Origin: a virus
IMG/VR virus record: IMGVR_UViG_3300045257_000207
Span: 1 to 64,000 of that record
Length of the DNA: 64,000 bases
Direction: 5' to 3' (one strand)
Below are positions 10,259 through 18,472 of this stretch, in pieces. The notes under the pieces were generated by a model. The model was not told the origin of the DNA, ran no database searches, and worked only from the letters and a program-made list of their open reading frames with translations. Position numbers and translations under genes: made by a program. Position 1 is the stretch's first letter; each line of letters opens with the position of its first letter.

Positions 10259-12409
10259 ATGTCAACATTGATTAGCCCCGGCGTAGACGTACAAGTTAGT
10301 GACGACGCCTTCTATCCTCTAGCTCAAGCATCCGGGGTGCCACTACTTTTCATTGCTACTGGCGATGAAAAGCTACAGGCCGATGGTGTAACTCCTGCAA
10401 TCGGTACGTTTGAGAGCGGTGTTCTCCGTACTGTTACTTCCATCAAGCAGGCATTACAGCTTTACGGTATTCCTGAATATCTAACTTCTGCTTCTGGCCA
10501 ACCATTCCACGGCGACTGCCGCAACGAATACGGCTTGGATGCTCTTTTGAAGGTTCTCGACGTTGCCGATTTGGCTTATGTAATTCGTGCCAATGTCAAC
10601 TTGAACGATTCTCTTGCCGATTTGAAGGCAATGTGGGCATCTGTTATCGCCGACGCTGGAGCATATCTCGAATCTTTGGTTACCGATTGGTTGACGCAGT
10701 ATAACGATCTGAACGGGTTCATTCCAGCAGATGGTGGTTATAAAACCAGCATCTCCAAAGCTACAATGAAAACACTTGTTGACGAGGCGTTGGTTGTTCC
10801 TTTCTCCAAGTATTCGTTCAGTAGCGACCGTTTCATGAACGCGTTTCTCATGGATCACAGCATAACACAAGCCGGATATCAAGACGTTCTTTTCAATCAG
10901 ACATTCGGTTTGATTACTGCAACCGATCTTACTGGGTTAGTGGCTAGCAAGACCTACGAAGCGCACGTTTCCGTTGTTACTGGTACCGGCACGGTTGTTA
11001 CCGATTTCTCGTTCCTTGGTTCTGACGTAGTCACTTTCGGTGACCTCGTTGCGGCGATGAATGCGAGCATGGGTTCAGATGGTACCGCATCCATCGTGCA
11101 GGGTAGATTGCGTATCACCAGTCCATTGACAGGTTCTACATCGGTAGTTGCGATTACAGACGGTGCCCTGAGTTCCAATGACGGTGCTTTGGCATTGTTC
11201 GGTAGCTTGAATTTGTACCGTTCCATAGCAACAGCTTTCCATGGCGTCGGCGCAGCAACATTGTCCATTTATGACGACTCGTACAATACCATCACAGGTT
11301 CTTATGATGGATTGTATGGCATCATCACTAACTGGTCTACTGGTTCTATCGTAGGTACCGAATTTTCTCCAGATGAAGCAGATGCCGTATTGGTAGCTGC
11401 CGCAGGAGCATTCGATAATACCAAGGAATTCAGGGGTCTTACGTCGTTGGGAAGCAACGATGCTACACGTCGTGCAGCAGTCGTGGCTCAAATGCAGGCA
11501 GCCATCAATAACGTAAGTGCTATCGGTGACTTGGCAAGCTTGGAATACGATCTTGTTGCCGCTCCCGGTTTCCCAGAAGTATCTGATGAGTTGGTTTCGT
11601 TGTCCATCGGCAACTTCGAAGAAGTTCAGGTCATCGGCGAATTGCCGTTCGACAAGCCACCAGTTGGCCCGAACAGTGCAGTTTCGTGGGGTCTCAGCAC
11701 CGCTAAGGTTTCATCCAAGGATATCGGTTATTACTACGGACACGGACTATCGTCAAACATCGATGGTGCTACCATCCTGACAACTTCTGCCGCTACCGCA
11801 TTGCGTACTTACGCATATAGCGACAGCGTATCAGAAGGCCCATGGATCGCTCCAGCCGGTGCGACACGTGGTACTTGCCCACACTTGACCGACGTTGGTT
11901 ATGTGTCCGGTACGCTCGGTGGCCCAACAACGTTCGTTTCGAACCATTTGGACAGAGGTTCATGTGACGCGTTGTATCAGTTCCCGGTCAACATTAACCC
12001 AATTTCATTTGTACCGGGTCGTGGCATCTTGGTCATGGGACAGAAAACAACAAGCCCATTGGCAAACCCAGAAGACCGCGTTAACGTTGCACGTTTGGCA
12101 AAATACTTGAAGAGAACGTTGCGTAAGGAACTCTTCTCCTTCACATTTGAACCGAACGATGACATCACACGCAAGAACATCAAGTCGTCCGCTGATAACA
12201 TTTTGGCCAGCTTGGTTACTCGCCGTGGGTTGTATGACTTCGCTTCCATCTGCGATTCGTCCAACAACGTTCCGGGAACAATCGATGAACATATCATCTA
12301 CTTGGATGTTGCTATCAAGCCGGTGATCACGGGTGAATTCATCTACGCTCGTATCGCGATTGTAAACACGGGTGCCAACATTGGTACAGGTGCTACACTC
12401 AACAACTGA
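10259..12409 (+). CDS. 18: Contractile tail sheath protein, gp18-like
   Basis: 716 residues, near the 659 of T4 gp18. The N-terminus (MSTLISPGVDVQVSD) is the classic sheath start, in which the first strand contributes to subunit interlinking. The C-terminal domain carries NISFVPGRGILVMGQKT-like sequence (NPISFVPGRGILVMGQKT) and an RVNVARLAKYLKR helix, both typical of sheath domains. Sheath subunits surround the tube and contract to drive it through the host envelope. Residues about 220-320 look like an inserted, surface-exposed beta domain also found in the giant upstream protein. A strong Shine-Dalgarno sequence and a perfect late box precede it, and a hairpin terminator follows. Confidence 0.93.
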   Translation: MSTLISPGVDVQVSDDAFYPLAQASGVPLLFIATGDEKLQADGVTPAIGTFESGVLRTVTSIKQALQLYGIPEYLTSASGQPFHGDCRNEYGLDALLKVLDVADLAYVIRANVNLNDSLADLKAMWASVIADAGAYLESLVTDWLTQYNDLNGFIPADGGYKTSISKATMKTLVDEALVVPFSKYSFSSDRFMNAFLMDHSITQAGYQDVLFNQTFGLITATDLTGLVASKTYEAHVSVVTGTGTVVTDFSFLGSDVVTFGDLVAAMNASMGSDGTASIVQGRLRITSPLTGSTSVVAITDGALSSNDGALALFGSLNLYRSIATAFHGVGAATLSIYDDSYNTITGSYDGLYGIITNWSTGSIVGTEFSPDEADAVLVAAAGAFDNTKEFRGLTSLGSNDATRRAAVVAQMQAAINNVSAIGDLASLEYDLVAAPGFPEVSDELVSLSIGNFEEVQVIGELPFDKPPVGPNSAVSWGLSTAKVSSKDIGYYYGHGLSSNIDGATILTTSAATALRTYAYSDSVSEGPWIAPAGATRGTCPHLTDVGYVSGTLGGPTTFVSNHLDRGSCDALYQFPVNINPISFVPGRGILVMGQKTTSPLANPEDRVNVARLAKYLKRTLRKELFSFTFEPNDDITRKNIKSSADNILASLVTRRGLYDFASICDSSNNVPGTIDEHIIYLDVAIKPVITGEFIYARIAIVNTGANIGTGATLNN

Positions 12410-12427
12410 TGCATTGTAGAACAAAAG

Positions 12428-12451
12428 AAAAGGGGCCGAAAGGCCCCTTTT
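12428..12451. terminator. Bidirectional hairpin terminator
   Basis: Perfect stem AAAAGGGGCC / GGCCCCTTTT around a GAAA loop, lying between the convergent sheath gene and the reverse-strand gene at 12473-13195. It has T-runs in both directions, so it can end both transcripts. Confidence 0.9.
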
Positions 12452-12472
12452 CGTTTCTATGATTGTCTGTTC

Positions 12473-13195
12473 TTATTCGATGTCTGCGATCTTCGAAACA
12501 TACAAGGACTTCAGGCGGGATTCCATTTTTTCTTTCATGTCCTTATTGAGATGCTCGACTTCTGGAACTTCCTTCATAAACTTCGTGGCAAATTCAGCTT
12601 CATTCTTTCCAAACGCTTCATTTCTTAATATTGAATGAGTGATCTTCTGGGTTTCTTGTTTGCCTACGTTGAATTTATTAAATAACTGCTCTCCTTCTCC
12701 ACGGGCCTTTCGATAAGAATCGATAGCCGCGTCTACAGATTTGACGATGGTGTTGTACATCTCTTCGAACTTCTGATCGTTGTTGACCACGTGAACCATT
12801 TCATCCTTGGTTTTGTGGGCATTTTTCGGTTCTTGGTGAACATAAACTAAATACTTCTCAAACGCGGAGATAAATGGTTTGGCTGTTTCTACATTCTCAA
12901 GGAAATCCACCAAATGTTCCTTGGTCGGCACCTCCGGAGTTTCAATTATGATGTATTTTTTCTGATTGACTTTGTGGATGCCTAATTTTGTTGAACTGAC
13001 CGCGCCCTGTCGAATCTTGACCACGAGATTGTTATAGGAACTGGATTTGATAACTGCTCCAACATTGAAGGTTACGTCCGTAGCAGTGACATCGACGTGA
13101 CCTTTGTCGAGCATTGAAAGGAGTTTGTGGAATACAAGAGTGGCCTCATTTCCGGCACCTTTGAATTCTAACAAGAAGGTTTTGAAGTTTTTCAT
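12473..13195 (-). CDS. Putative internal head protein with capsid-targeting peptide
   Basis: 240 residues of unknown family. The N-terminus MKNFKTFLLE closely follows the T4 capsid-targeting sequence of internal proteins IPI-IPIII (MKTYQEFIAE) and ends in an L-x-E triplet, the cleavage signal of the T4 prohead protease gp21. The rest is charged and helical with no membrane segment. The inference is that the protein is packed in the prohead core, trimmed after LLE and perhaps injected with DNA. It is a lone reverse-strand gene between sheath and tube with its own late box and AAGGA ribosome site, an arrangement that suggests insertion as a cassette. Function beyond the targeting peptide is unknown. 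Confidence 0.6.
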   Translation of the reverse strand: MKNFKTFLLEFKGAGNEATLVFHKLLSMLDKGHVDVTATDVTFNVGAVIKSSSYNNLVVKIRQGAVSSTKLGIHKVNQKKYIIIETPEVPTKEHLVDFLENVETAKPFISAFEKYLVYVHQEPKNAHKTKDEMVHVVNNDQKFEEMYNTIVKSVDAAIDSYRKARGEGEQLFNKFNVGKQETQKITHSILRNEAFGKNEAEFATKFMKEVPEVEHLNKDMKEKMESRLKSLYVSKIADIE

Positions 13196-13219
13196 CGAGG
13201 GTTCCTTAACAGATACAGA

Positions 13220-13227
13220 TATTTATC
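13220..13227 (-). promoter_or_regulatory. Late promoter box GATAAATA (internal protein gene)
   Basis: Reverse-strand match to the late box 24 bases before the start at 13195. It forms a divergent pair with the box at 13263. Confidence 0.6.
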
Positions 13228-13262
13228 TTCGATTTCTTTTTTCGTTTTAATTCCACGAACCA

Positions 13263-13270
13263 CATAAATA
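13263..13270 (+). promoter_or_regulatory. Late promoter box CATAAATA (tube)
   Basis: Seven of eight positions match TATAAATA; it lies 36 bases before the tube ATG, with AAGGAG between. Confidence 0.65.
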
Positions 13271-13306
13271 CTTATATCCAAATTTGAGCAAGTAAGGAGT
13301 TCTAAG

Positions 13307-13921
13307 ATGGCATTGATTACCGATATGGGCGTAACACCAGAAGCTGGTGGTATCCTTCACCCAATGGTCAAAAACAAGTGGCAGGTCGAGTTTTATAACA
13401 TCGGCGGCACACGAGGAGCGGCCAGTGGAAATACTGACACTGAAATTCTTACTTTGCAAGCAGTAACCGGCTCGCGCCCAAAATTGAGCTTCGACGAAGT
13501 TGAACTCAACCGTTACAACTCACGCGGATGGATTGCTGGTAAGCACAAGTGGGAAGCTGTTGACTTTACATTTGAAGCTGATATCGGCGGTCGTACTTCC
13601 CGCGTATTCCAGCAGCAGCTTGAAAAGCAACAGGCGTTGATCGCTTCGCGTGCTGGTCGTGTATTGAATACGGCGCGTTCTGGACAAGAGTATAAGTTTG
13701 GCATGATCGTATCCATGATGGATGGTGACATTACACCGCTTGAACAGTGGGGTTATGAAGGCACATGGATCAGCAGCATGCAATGGGGTGAAATCGACTA
13801 CACGTCGTCTGACGCCATCAAGCTTCAGGTCACATTCCGCTTCGATCATGCACGTCAGTTGATCCTCGGTGAGACTGGTAACGCTACAGGCGGTATCGCT
13901 CCTCTTCCATACACAAGCTAA
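13307..13921 (+). CDS. 19: Tail tube protein, gp19-like
   Basis: 204 residues against 163 in T4 gp19. It has the tube pattern: an N-terminal ligand-like segment (MVKNKWQVEFYNIGG), a strand-rich core with LQAVTGSRPKLSFDEVELN, and a C-terminal AIKLQVTFRFDHAR strand. Rings of this protein stack into the inner tube through which DNA passes. It follows the sheath (interrupted only by the reverse-strand cassette) and is closed by its own strong terminator, as expected for a very highly expressed structural gene. A good ribosome site (AAGGAG) sits before the ATG. Confidence 0.88.
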   Translation: MALITDMGVTPEAGGILHPMVKNKWQVEFYNIGGTRGAASGNTDTEILTLQAVTGSRPKLSFDEVELNRYNSRGWIAGKHKWEAVDFTFEADIGGRTSRVFQQQLEKQQALIASRAGRVLNTARSGQEYKFGMIVSMMDGDITPLEQWGYEGTWISSMQWGEIDYTSSDAIKLQVTFRFDHARQLILGETGNATGGIAPLPYTS

Positions 13922-13945
13922 CGGAAGACGTACCCACAAGGATGT

Positions 13946-13973
13946 AAAAAGCCCCCGTCATGGGGGCTTTTTT
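13946..13973 (+). terminator. Hairpin terminator after tail tube
   Basis: Stem AAAAAGCCCCC / GGGGGCTTTTTT around a GTCAT-type loop. The loop contains an ATG that opens a longer reading frame into the next gene; that ATG is unlikely to be used. Confidence 0.9.
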
Positions 13974-13974
13974 G

Positions 13975-13982
13975 TATAAATA
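13975..13982 (+). promoter_or_regulatory. Late promoter box TATAAATA
   Basis: Exact late-box match just after the tube terminator. If transcription starts about six bases downstream, the next gene at 13996 would have a leader of only about eight bases, so either the leader is unusually short or transcription from here mainly serves the genes beyond. Confidence 0.6.
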
Positions 13983-13995
13983 CAAAGAGGGCTAT

Positions 13996-14541
13996 ATGGC
14001 AGACATCAAACAAATTGCTGACAAATTTCTTGCGTTACCAAATCCGAATGATTCTACGGTTCGGACTTTTACGCATGATATTCTTGCGGCAGAGGCAGCT
14101 AAACAATCCGGTCAATTTAGACTACCATTGCCGACCGATATCCTTGCCTCGGAGTCCACCTTTGCATTCCTCAATGATACCGGGAATGGCCCAATCAGTG
14201 TCGGACTACAGTCCTTGGAATTGATGTCTCGCGTTCTGGCTAGAATCCCGTTGACAGCCCTTGTTTTGTTCGACGTTAAAATCGTTGCGTATTCTGCCCA
14301 AGATATTGCAAACGCTGACACCGACCATGCTAGAACTATTGTGCTAGCCAACTTGCTCGTTGAACCATATTACAGAATCGTTCAATTTAACGATTCACCT
14401 TTGGTGACTAAATACAATACGTTCCTAGATGCTGTCGCTGTAGAAGTTCGTTCTGGATTCTTTAGAGCGGTGAGCAGACAAGCGGAAGCTATTACTCTAA
14501 CAAGAGAATTCATCACATTCGTCGTACACTCGGCAAGGTAA
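13996..14541 (+). CDS. Unassigned tail-region protein
   Basis: 181 residues from the ATG that follows AGAGG; a longer frame opening at 13960 starts inside the terminator loop and is rejected. I do not recognise the family. It is soluble, mixed alpha/beta, with no cysteines, signal or membrane segment. It sits between the tube and a tube-like protein and lies three bases from the next gene, so it is probably a tail or baseplate assembly component of the same operon. Confidence 0.7.
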   Translation: MADIKQIADKFLALPNPNDSTVRTFTHDILAAEAAKQSGQFRLPLPTDILASESTFAFLNDTGNGPISVGLQSLELMSRVLARIPLTALVLFDVKIVAYSAQDIANADTDHARTIVLANLLVEPYYRIVQFNDSPLVTKYNTFLDAVAVEVRSGFFRAVSRQAEAITLTREFITFVVHSAR

Positions 14542-14544
14542 TTT

Positions 14545-15246
14545 ATGCAATATTGGCGTCTGATTAAAGAGGTGACAGGTGCAGGATTGCTTAATGATCC
14601 GGGAGCAGATGCGTGGGGAGACCAGCAGATACCAGATGATTTTCTAGCTGCTGATCATCCAAAATTTGCGTTCAACTTTACCATGGAAGTTGAATTTGCG
14701 AATGGTGTTCTACAGAATAACATCTTGGGCAATGAAGACCCAACGATCATGAACATGGCACTCAAAACGTGTTCCCGCCCGTCGCCTACCGTAACGTATA
14801 TCGATGCCAACTATTACAACTACCGTACCAAGGTTGCTACCAAAATCGATTTTGGCACAATAACAGCCGTATTTTATGATGACGGCACGAACTTAGCACA
14901 CGATTTCTACACAACTTACCTGAAAGCTATCAGTCCCATAACAAGTCTGACTTCGATCCCGAGTTGGGGTGACCCTAACGGCCTAACGGCTTCGACCATC
15001 GGGGTCTTAGATCGAGCGCAAGGCATTCTTCAGTCTATCACCGTATATCATTACTATCGAACAGGCGGTCAAGACCGTCGCACGATTTACAGATACATCA
15101 ACCCCAAGGTGGTCAACTTTGTGTTAGATGACCTCAATATGACTCAAAGCGATGTCAACGTAGTCTCCCTAGCGTTTACGTTCGATTCGGTGAACATCCA
15201 AACCGAAGGACTGGAATCTGTCGGTATAGGCACGGGGCCTGCCTAA
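14545..15246 (+). CDS. Tail-tube-fold protein, probable tube initiator (gp54-like)
   Basis: 233 residues. The body repeats the order of elements in tube proteins: NFTMEVEFANGVL near residue 45, CSRPSPTVTYID, KIDFGTITAVFYDDG...HDFYTTYL, and at the end YINPKVVNFVLDDL followed by VVSLAFTFDSVNI. In T4 the gp54 and gp48 proteins share the tube fold and start tube polymerisation on the baseplate. The gene is directly linked to the tube region and overlaps the start of the gp4-like gene by one base (TAATG). It could instead be gp48-like or a second tube protein. Confidence 0.5.
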   Translation: MQYWRLIKEVTGAGLLNDPGADAWGDQQIPDDFLAADHPKFAFNFTMEVEFANGVLQNNILGNEDPTIMNMALKTCSRPSPTVTYIDANYYNYRTKVATKIDFGTITAVFYDDGTNLAHDFYTTYLKAISPITSLTSIPSWGDPNGLTASTIGVLDRAQGILQSITVYHYYRTGGQDRRTIYRYINPKVVNFVLDDLNMTQSDVNVVSLAFTFDSVNIQTEGLESVGIGTGPA

Positions 15247-15701
15247 TGGCCATGCGAGAAGCTCGAACCGGTTTCTTTATGCCTAAACACTTGGAAAAGT
15301 ACATCGGTGAAATCCTACCTTTGAAATATCGTTCATCGTGGGAATTGACGACGATGAAGTTTTTGGACACAAACCCGAACATTGTTCGCTGGTCATATGA
15401 GTCAATCCAGATTCCATATTACAAACCGATGCCTAATGGCATCATGCGTCCTGCAATCTATTACCCGGACGTGTATGTCGAGTACACCGACAAAAATGGG
15501 ATTTATCATCGAGAATTGATAGAAATCAAACCCAAGAAGCAAACCAGACAGTCGCGGTCACGGAACACTAGGGTCAAGATGGCTGAGAGTTATACATTTT
15601 CCGTCAACACAGCCAAATGGGAAGCCGCTAAACGCTGGTGTGCCCATCACGGGGATATAGAGTTTCGGCTTCTGACAGAGACTTCGATTTTTGAACGATA
15701 A
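15246..15701 (+). CDS. 4: Head completion protein, gp4-like, TnsA/PD-(D/E)XK nuclease fold
   Basis: 151 residues, the same size as T4 gp4. It shows the family pattern: a GFF-P-H-KY start, LKYRSSWEL (E33), a YYPDVYVEY strand (D75), and IEIKPKKQT (E93, K95), followed by TAKWEAAKRWC. E, D and E-x-K together form a PD-(D/E)XK nuclease site as in TnsA-type enzymes. In T4, gp4 (also called gp50) completes the filled head before tail joining. Start and stop overlap with the gene before it as TAATG. Family assignment rests on recalled T4-like phage sequences. Confidence 0.85.
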   Translation: MAMREARTGFFMPKHLEKYIGEILPLKYRSSWELTTMKFLDTNPNIVRWSYESIQIPYYKPMPNGIMRPAIYYPDVYVEYTDKNGIYHRELIEIKPKKQTRQSRSRNTRVKMAESYTFSVNTAKWEAAKRWCAHHGDIEFRLLTETSIFER

Positions 15702-15722
15702 ATACACCTTTGTGAATAAATA
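15697..15722 (+). promoter_or_regulatory. Two tandem late promoter boxes
   Basis: GATAAATA at 15697-15704 overlaps the end of the gp4-like gene, and AATAAATA follows at 15715-15722, with the next ATG at 15760. Confidence 0.55.
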
Positions 15723-15759
15723 TATCCACAAACCGTAAAAATGAGAATAGGATTCATCA

Positions 15760-17382
15760 ATGTCCAAGCCTACAGAACTAAACGAAGATGCCGCAGCCGG
15801 TTCTACCAGTGCAGGTAACATCGCCTCCAATTATTCCGCACATGGTGAAACCCGCCAGCGTGATAAGGGTGGCGAACATGAATGGCATCGATCAGTTGCG
15901 GATAGGAAGTCTCCGGAAGGCCAACGCCGTGAAGAACTACGTGCCAAGGCTCGAAAGAATCTTGATGACGCTAAAGCCAAGATGAAGAAAAAGAAAGGAC
16001 TCGTAGGACGTTTCAAGAGCTTCTTGTCATCGACCAACGAATCTGTTTTCAATGATAGTCTGGTCTTGCTCAAGCCAGCAACCCAGTTCAAAATTTCGGA
16101 AAGCTTCAACATGCAAGACGTGGTTTCCCGTCTTAAGGGTGTTGAACATTCCAACAATCCAGCACCGAATGTATCATATGGTGTGGAAGACGATTCTGGT
16201 AATATGATGAAAATTACGGTAAAGTCTGATGACTCAAAGGATTTCGAGAGCGCGTTGGCCACTGCATTGTCTGATGCACAAGATTACAAGAAAGTCACGG
16301 GTGAGACTCGTGAACTTTCCATGGCAGAGTTACTGTTCAATCTCAAGGACAAGTTTGACATTCTGGATGTCGAGTTTCCGACCATTCCAAAGGATGCCAT
16401 ATACAATGCAGATAAAGTCACTTATGGCGATGCGACCGGTACCGAACAGGGAATGGGAGCAGGCGGGCCAGATGACCTATTAGGTGATCCGAATGGCGCT
16501 CCACCGCCAGATGATGGCATGATCGATGGTCTTGATCCCAATGCCCCCAAAGATGGTTCTATGCCGCCTCCAGTAGGCCCAGATGGATTACCGGCCCCAG
16601 ATGCTGCCGGTGGTATGGGAAATCCTGAAGGTGTCCCCGGAGAGGCTGGAGAGCCTCCTATTGGTGGTGAGATGGGCGACGATGCTTCGGTATCAGATTT
16701 TCCACCAGACACAGGCGAAACAGACGAAAAGAGTTTGATCATTTCCGTGCTTAACATGCTCAAGGCCGACGCCGAAGCTAAGATTGCCGTGGCAAACGCT
16801 GAAGCAGAAAAAGCCAGAGCGTTACAGGCGCAATATTCCAAGGAAGCCGCTGAAGGACAATTGTCCCGCGAAGAGGAAAATGCCCGCTTGGAAGCAGAGA
16901 TGGATCGCCAAAAAGATAAAGAAAAGGAAGCCAAGAAAATGGCAGACCTTGCACGTTTCCGTGTCAATTCTATGGGTGAGAACACCAAGCCACGTTTCGG
17001 AACATTCCTGATGGAATTTGTCGAACAGGGTGAAGACTTGAATTCTCTAACTAAAGCGAAGCAAGCGTTGAATCAGCAGTATATGGTAGTTCAGGGTGAT
17101 GACCCGGAAACTATCCAATACAAGCGAGCAGCCTTTGTAGCGGCAACACGCGAAATCGATGCCAAGATCGCCTTGGCACGTTTGACAGCCAATTTCAAAC
17201 AAAAGCAGGACGCTAAACAACAACAGCAGCAGAACCCACAGAACAATCAGCAACCGAACCAGAACAACCAGCAGAACCCACAGAACAATCAGGCTCATCC
17301 ACAACAACAGCCTAATCCTTCTGCGCCGGGAACCAACACCCAGTCGGCGGTCGCTCCTTCCAACAACCAACCGGTGAGATAA
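15760..17382 (+). CDS. Large acidic, low-complexity structural protein (possible head core/scaffold-type)
   Basis: 540 residues, family not recognised. Regions in order: a polar N-terminus with a basic stretch (residues about 45-85, KKKKGLVGRFKSFL), a globular part to about 225, an acidic Gly/Pro/Asp linker (about 227-320), a charged coiled coil rich in Glu/Lys/Ala (about 325-405), PRFGTFLMEFVE near 408, a short helical part, and a Gln/Asn/Pro tail. Several L-x-E triplets (LNE near residue 8, LME near 415) could be prohead protease sites. A coiled, acidic, cleavable protein next to a head-completion gene fits a head core or internal component, but this is inference only. Confidence 0.7.
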   Translation: MSKPTELNEDAAAGSTSAGNIASNYSAHGETRQRDKGGEHEWHRSVADRKSPEGQRREELRAKARKNLDDAKAKMKKKKGLVGRFKSFLSSTNESVFNDSLVLLKPATQFKISESFNMQDVVSRLKGVEHSNNPAPNVSYGVEDDSGNMMKITVKSDDSKDFESALATALSDAQDYKKVTGETRELSMAELLFNLKDKFDILDVEFPTIPKDAIYNADKVTYGDATGTEQGMGAGGPDDLLGDPNGAPPPDDGMIDGLDPNAPKDGSMPPPVGPDGLPAPDAAGGMGNPEGVPGEAGEPPIGGEMGDDASVSDFPPDTGETDEKSLIISVLNMLKADAEAKIAVANAEAEKARALQAQYSKEAAEGQLSREEENARLEAEMDRQKDKEKEAKKMADLARFRVNSMGENTKPRFGTFLMEFVEQGEDLNSLTKAKQALNQQYMVVQGDDPETIQYKRAAFVAATREIDAKIALARLTANFKQKQDAKQQQQQNPQNNQQPNQNNQQNPQNNQAHPQQQPNPSAPGTNTQSAVAPSNNQPVR

Positions 17383-17807
17383 TGGATTTTCAGAGTAAAC
17401 TCGAAGCGATAAAATTCATCATCGAAGCTGATGATGCAGCAACGTTCAATATTGAAGTAACGTCTCCGGAAAAGGAAATACCGGATGAAACGGTGGATTC
17501 TCCTGAAAACGTTGACGAGTTGCCGATTCAAGTTGGCGAGTCGCAATATGTTGCCGGTTTCTCCGATCAATTGACAACCAATGTCATCTATGTTGAACTG
17601 TGCGAAGCTGTTGAAAATTCATGCGGTACCGGTCGTATCGTGTTCAACGGAAAGACATTGATGCTCAATATGTGCCAAATGGATAACAAGACCACTGTAC
17701 ACATGCCGACAATCATCGAAGGCGTTGAACATTTTGACACGGAATTTGAAGTCAAGATAGCCAATGCCTCTCACCCAGAGAAAATCGTTCTAGCTAGAAA
17801 AAAATGA
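17382..17807 (+). CDS. Unassigned acidic protein
   Basis: 141 residues overlapping the previous stop by one base (TAATG) and the next start by four (ATGA), so it is translated as part of the same unit. The N-terminus (residues about 1-17) ends in IKFIIEA, with an I-x-E triplet like prohead protease sites. An acidic linker (residues 27-50) precedes a beta-rich part with four cysteines or near-cysteine positions (CEAVENSCG, MCQMD). I do not recognise the family; a virion component is likely from its position. Confidence 0.7.
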   Translation: MDFQSKLEAIKFIIEADDAATFNIEVTSPEKEIPDETVDSPENVDELPIQVGESQYVAGFSDQLTTNVIYVELCEAVENSCGTGRIVFNGKTLMLNMCQMDNKTTVHMPTIIEGVEHFDTEFEVKIANASHPEKIVLARKK

Positions 17808-18424
17808 GAAATCAATCCCGGTCACCGTTCTTCATCGTCGAAGAATTCGTGTCCCCCTTGACATGTGAACGTATAGTTGATAGCATCGAGTTTGGTTTCC
17901 CCGAAACCACGTTAGATGGGCGTCCGTTGCCAACACGGACTTACAACAAGTTGGTGGAACTGCGGATAGCAGATGTTATAGAAGAGGTTTTGCCAGACCT
18001 TGAAGCGTATTACAAGGTTCAGGTGAAGGGTGTGGCACCTCCGGAATTTGAATGGTATCCGGAAGGGTGTGCAGCGACAAAACCCAAATGCGAGAATAGT
18101 ACCTATTCCAACAATCGTTGGACTCGCGTCAACAATAGAGATTTTGTAGGAATTCTTTTCCTGTGTGACTATCAGGAAAGGGCACCTTTTGACCCAGAGT
18201 TTGAAGTCAGAGGCGGAAAATTGCAGTTCCCCAACCACGGGTTCAGCTTTAATCCAAAACGAGGAATGTTAGTAATATTCCCCGGTAGTCCTAATTTTGT
18301 CAATTCGGTTGGCAAGGTTGAAGTCGGTGACCTCTATCAAATGAGGATTCCGATAACAACCGAAACACCGTTTGTTTACAATTTCAAGGATTATCCCGGA
18401 AACTATGAGGAATGGTTTGGGTAA
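17804..18424 (+). CDS. 2OG-Fe(II) oxygenase-fold protein, iron ligands apparently lost
   Basis: 206 residues with the outline of phage prolyl-hydroxylase-like proteins: FFIVEEFVSPLTCERIV at the start, then a double-stranded helix region with GGKLQF (about 137-142), PKRGMLVIFPGSP (151-163) and a final strand. The usual H-x-D is N111-R-D113, the distal His of the HxV motif is N167, and the Arg that binds 2-oxoglutarate is Leu177 by my alignment. With both histidines and the arginine absent it is probably not an active oxygenase. A structural or binding role is likely. Four-base overlap with the upstream gene. Confidence 0.6.
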   Translation: MRNQSRSPFFIVEEFVSPLTCERIVDSIEFGFPETTLDGRPLPTRTYNKLVELRIADVIEEVLPDLEAYYKVQVKGVAPPEFEWYPEGCAATKPKCENSTYSNNRWTRVNNRDFVGILFLCDYQERAPFDPEFEVRGGKLQFPNHGFSFNPKRGMLVIFPGSPNFVNSVGKVEVGDLYQMRIPITTETPFVYNFKDYPGNYEEWFG

Positions 18425-18472
18425 CAGTTCATAAACCATTTCTCTAACAACCCTTTCTAGGAGAAAGAGAAG

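Noticed and set aside
13960-13995. Longer N-terminus for the gene at 13996
   Set aside because: The upstream ATG lies in the loop of a strong terminator and has no ribosome site; the inner ATG follows AGAGG.
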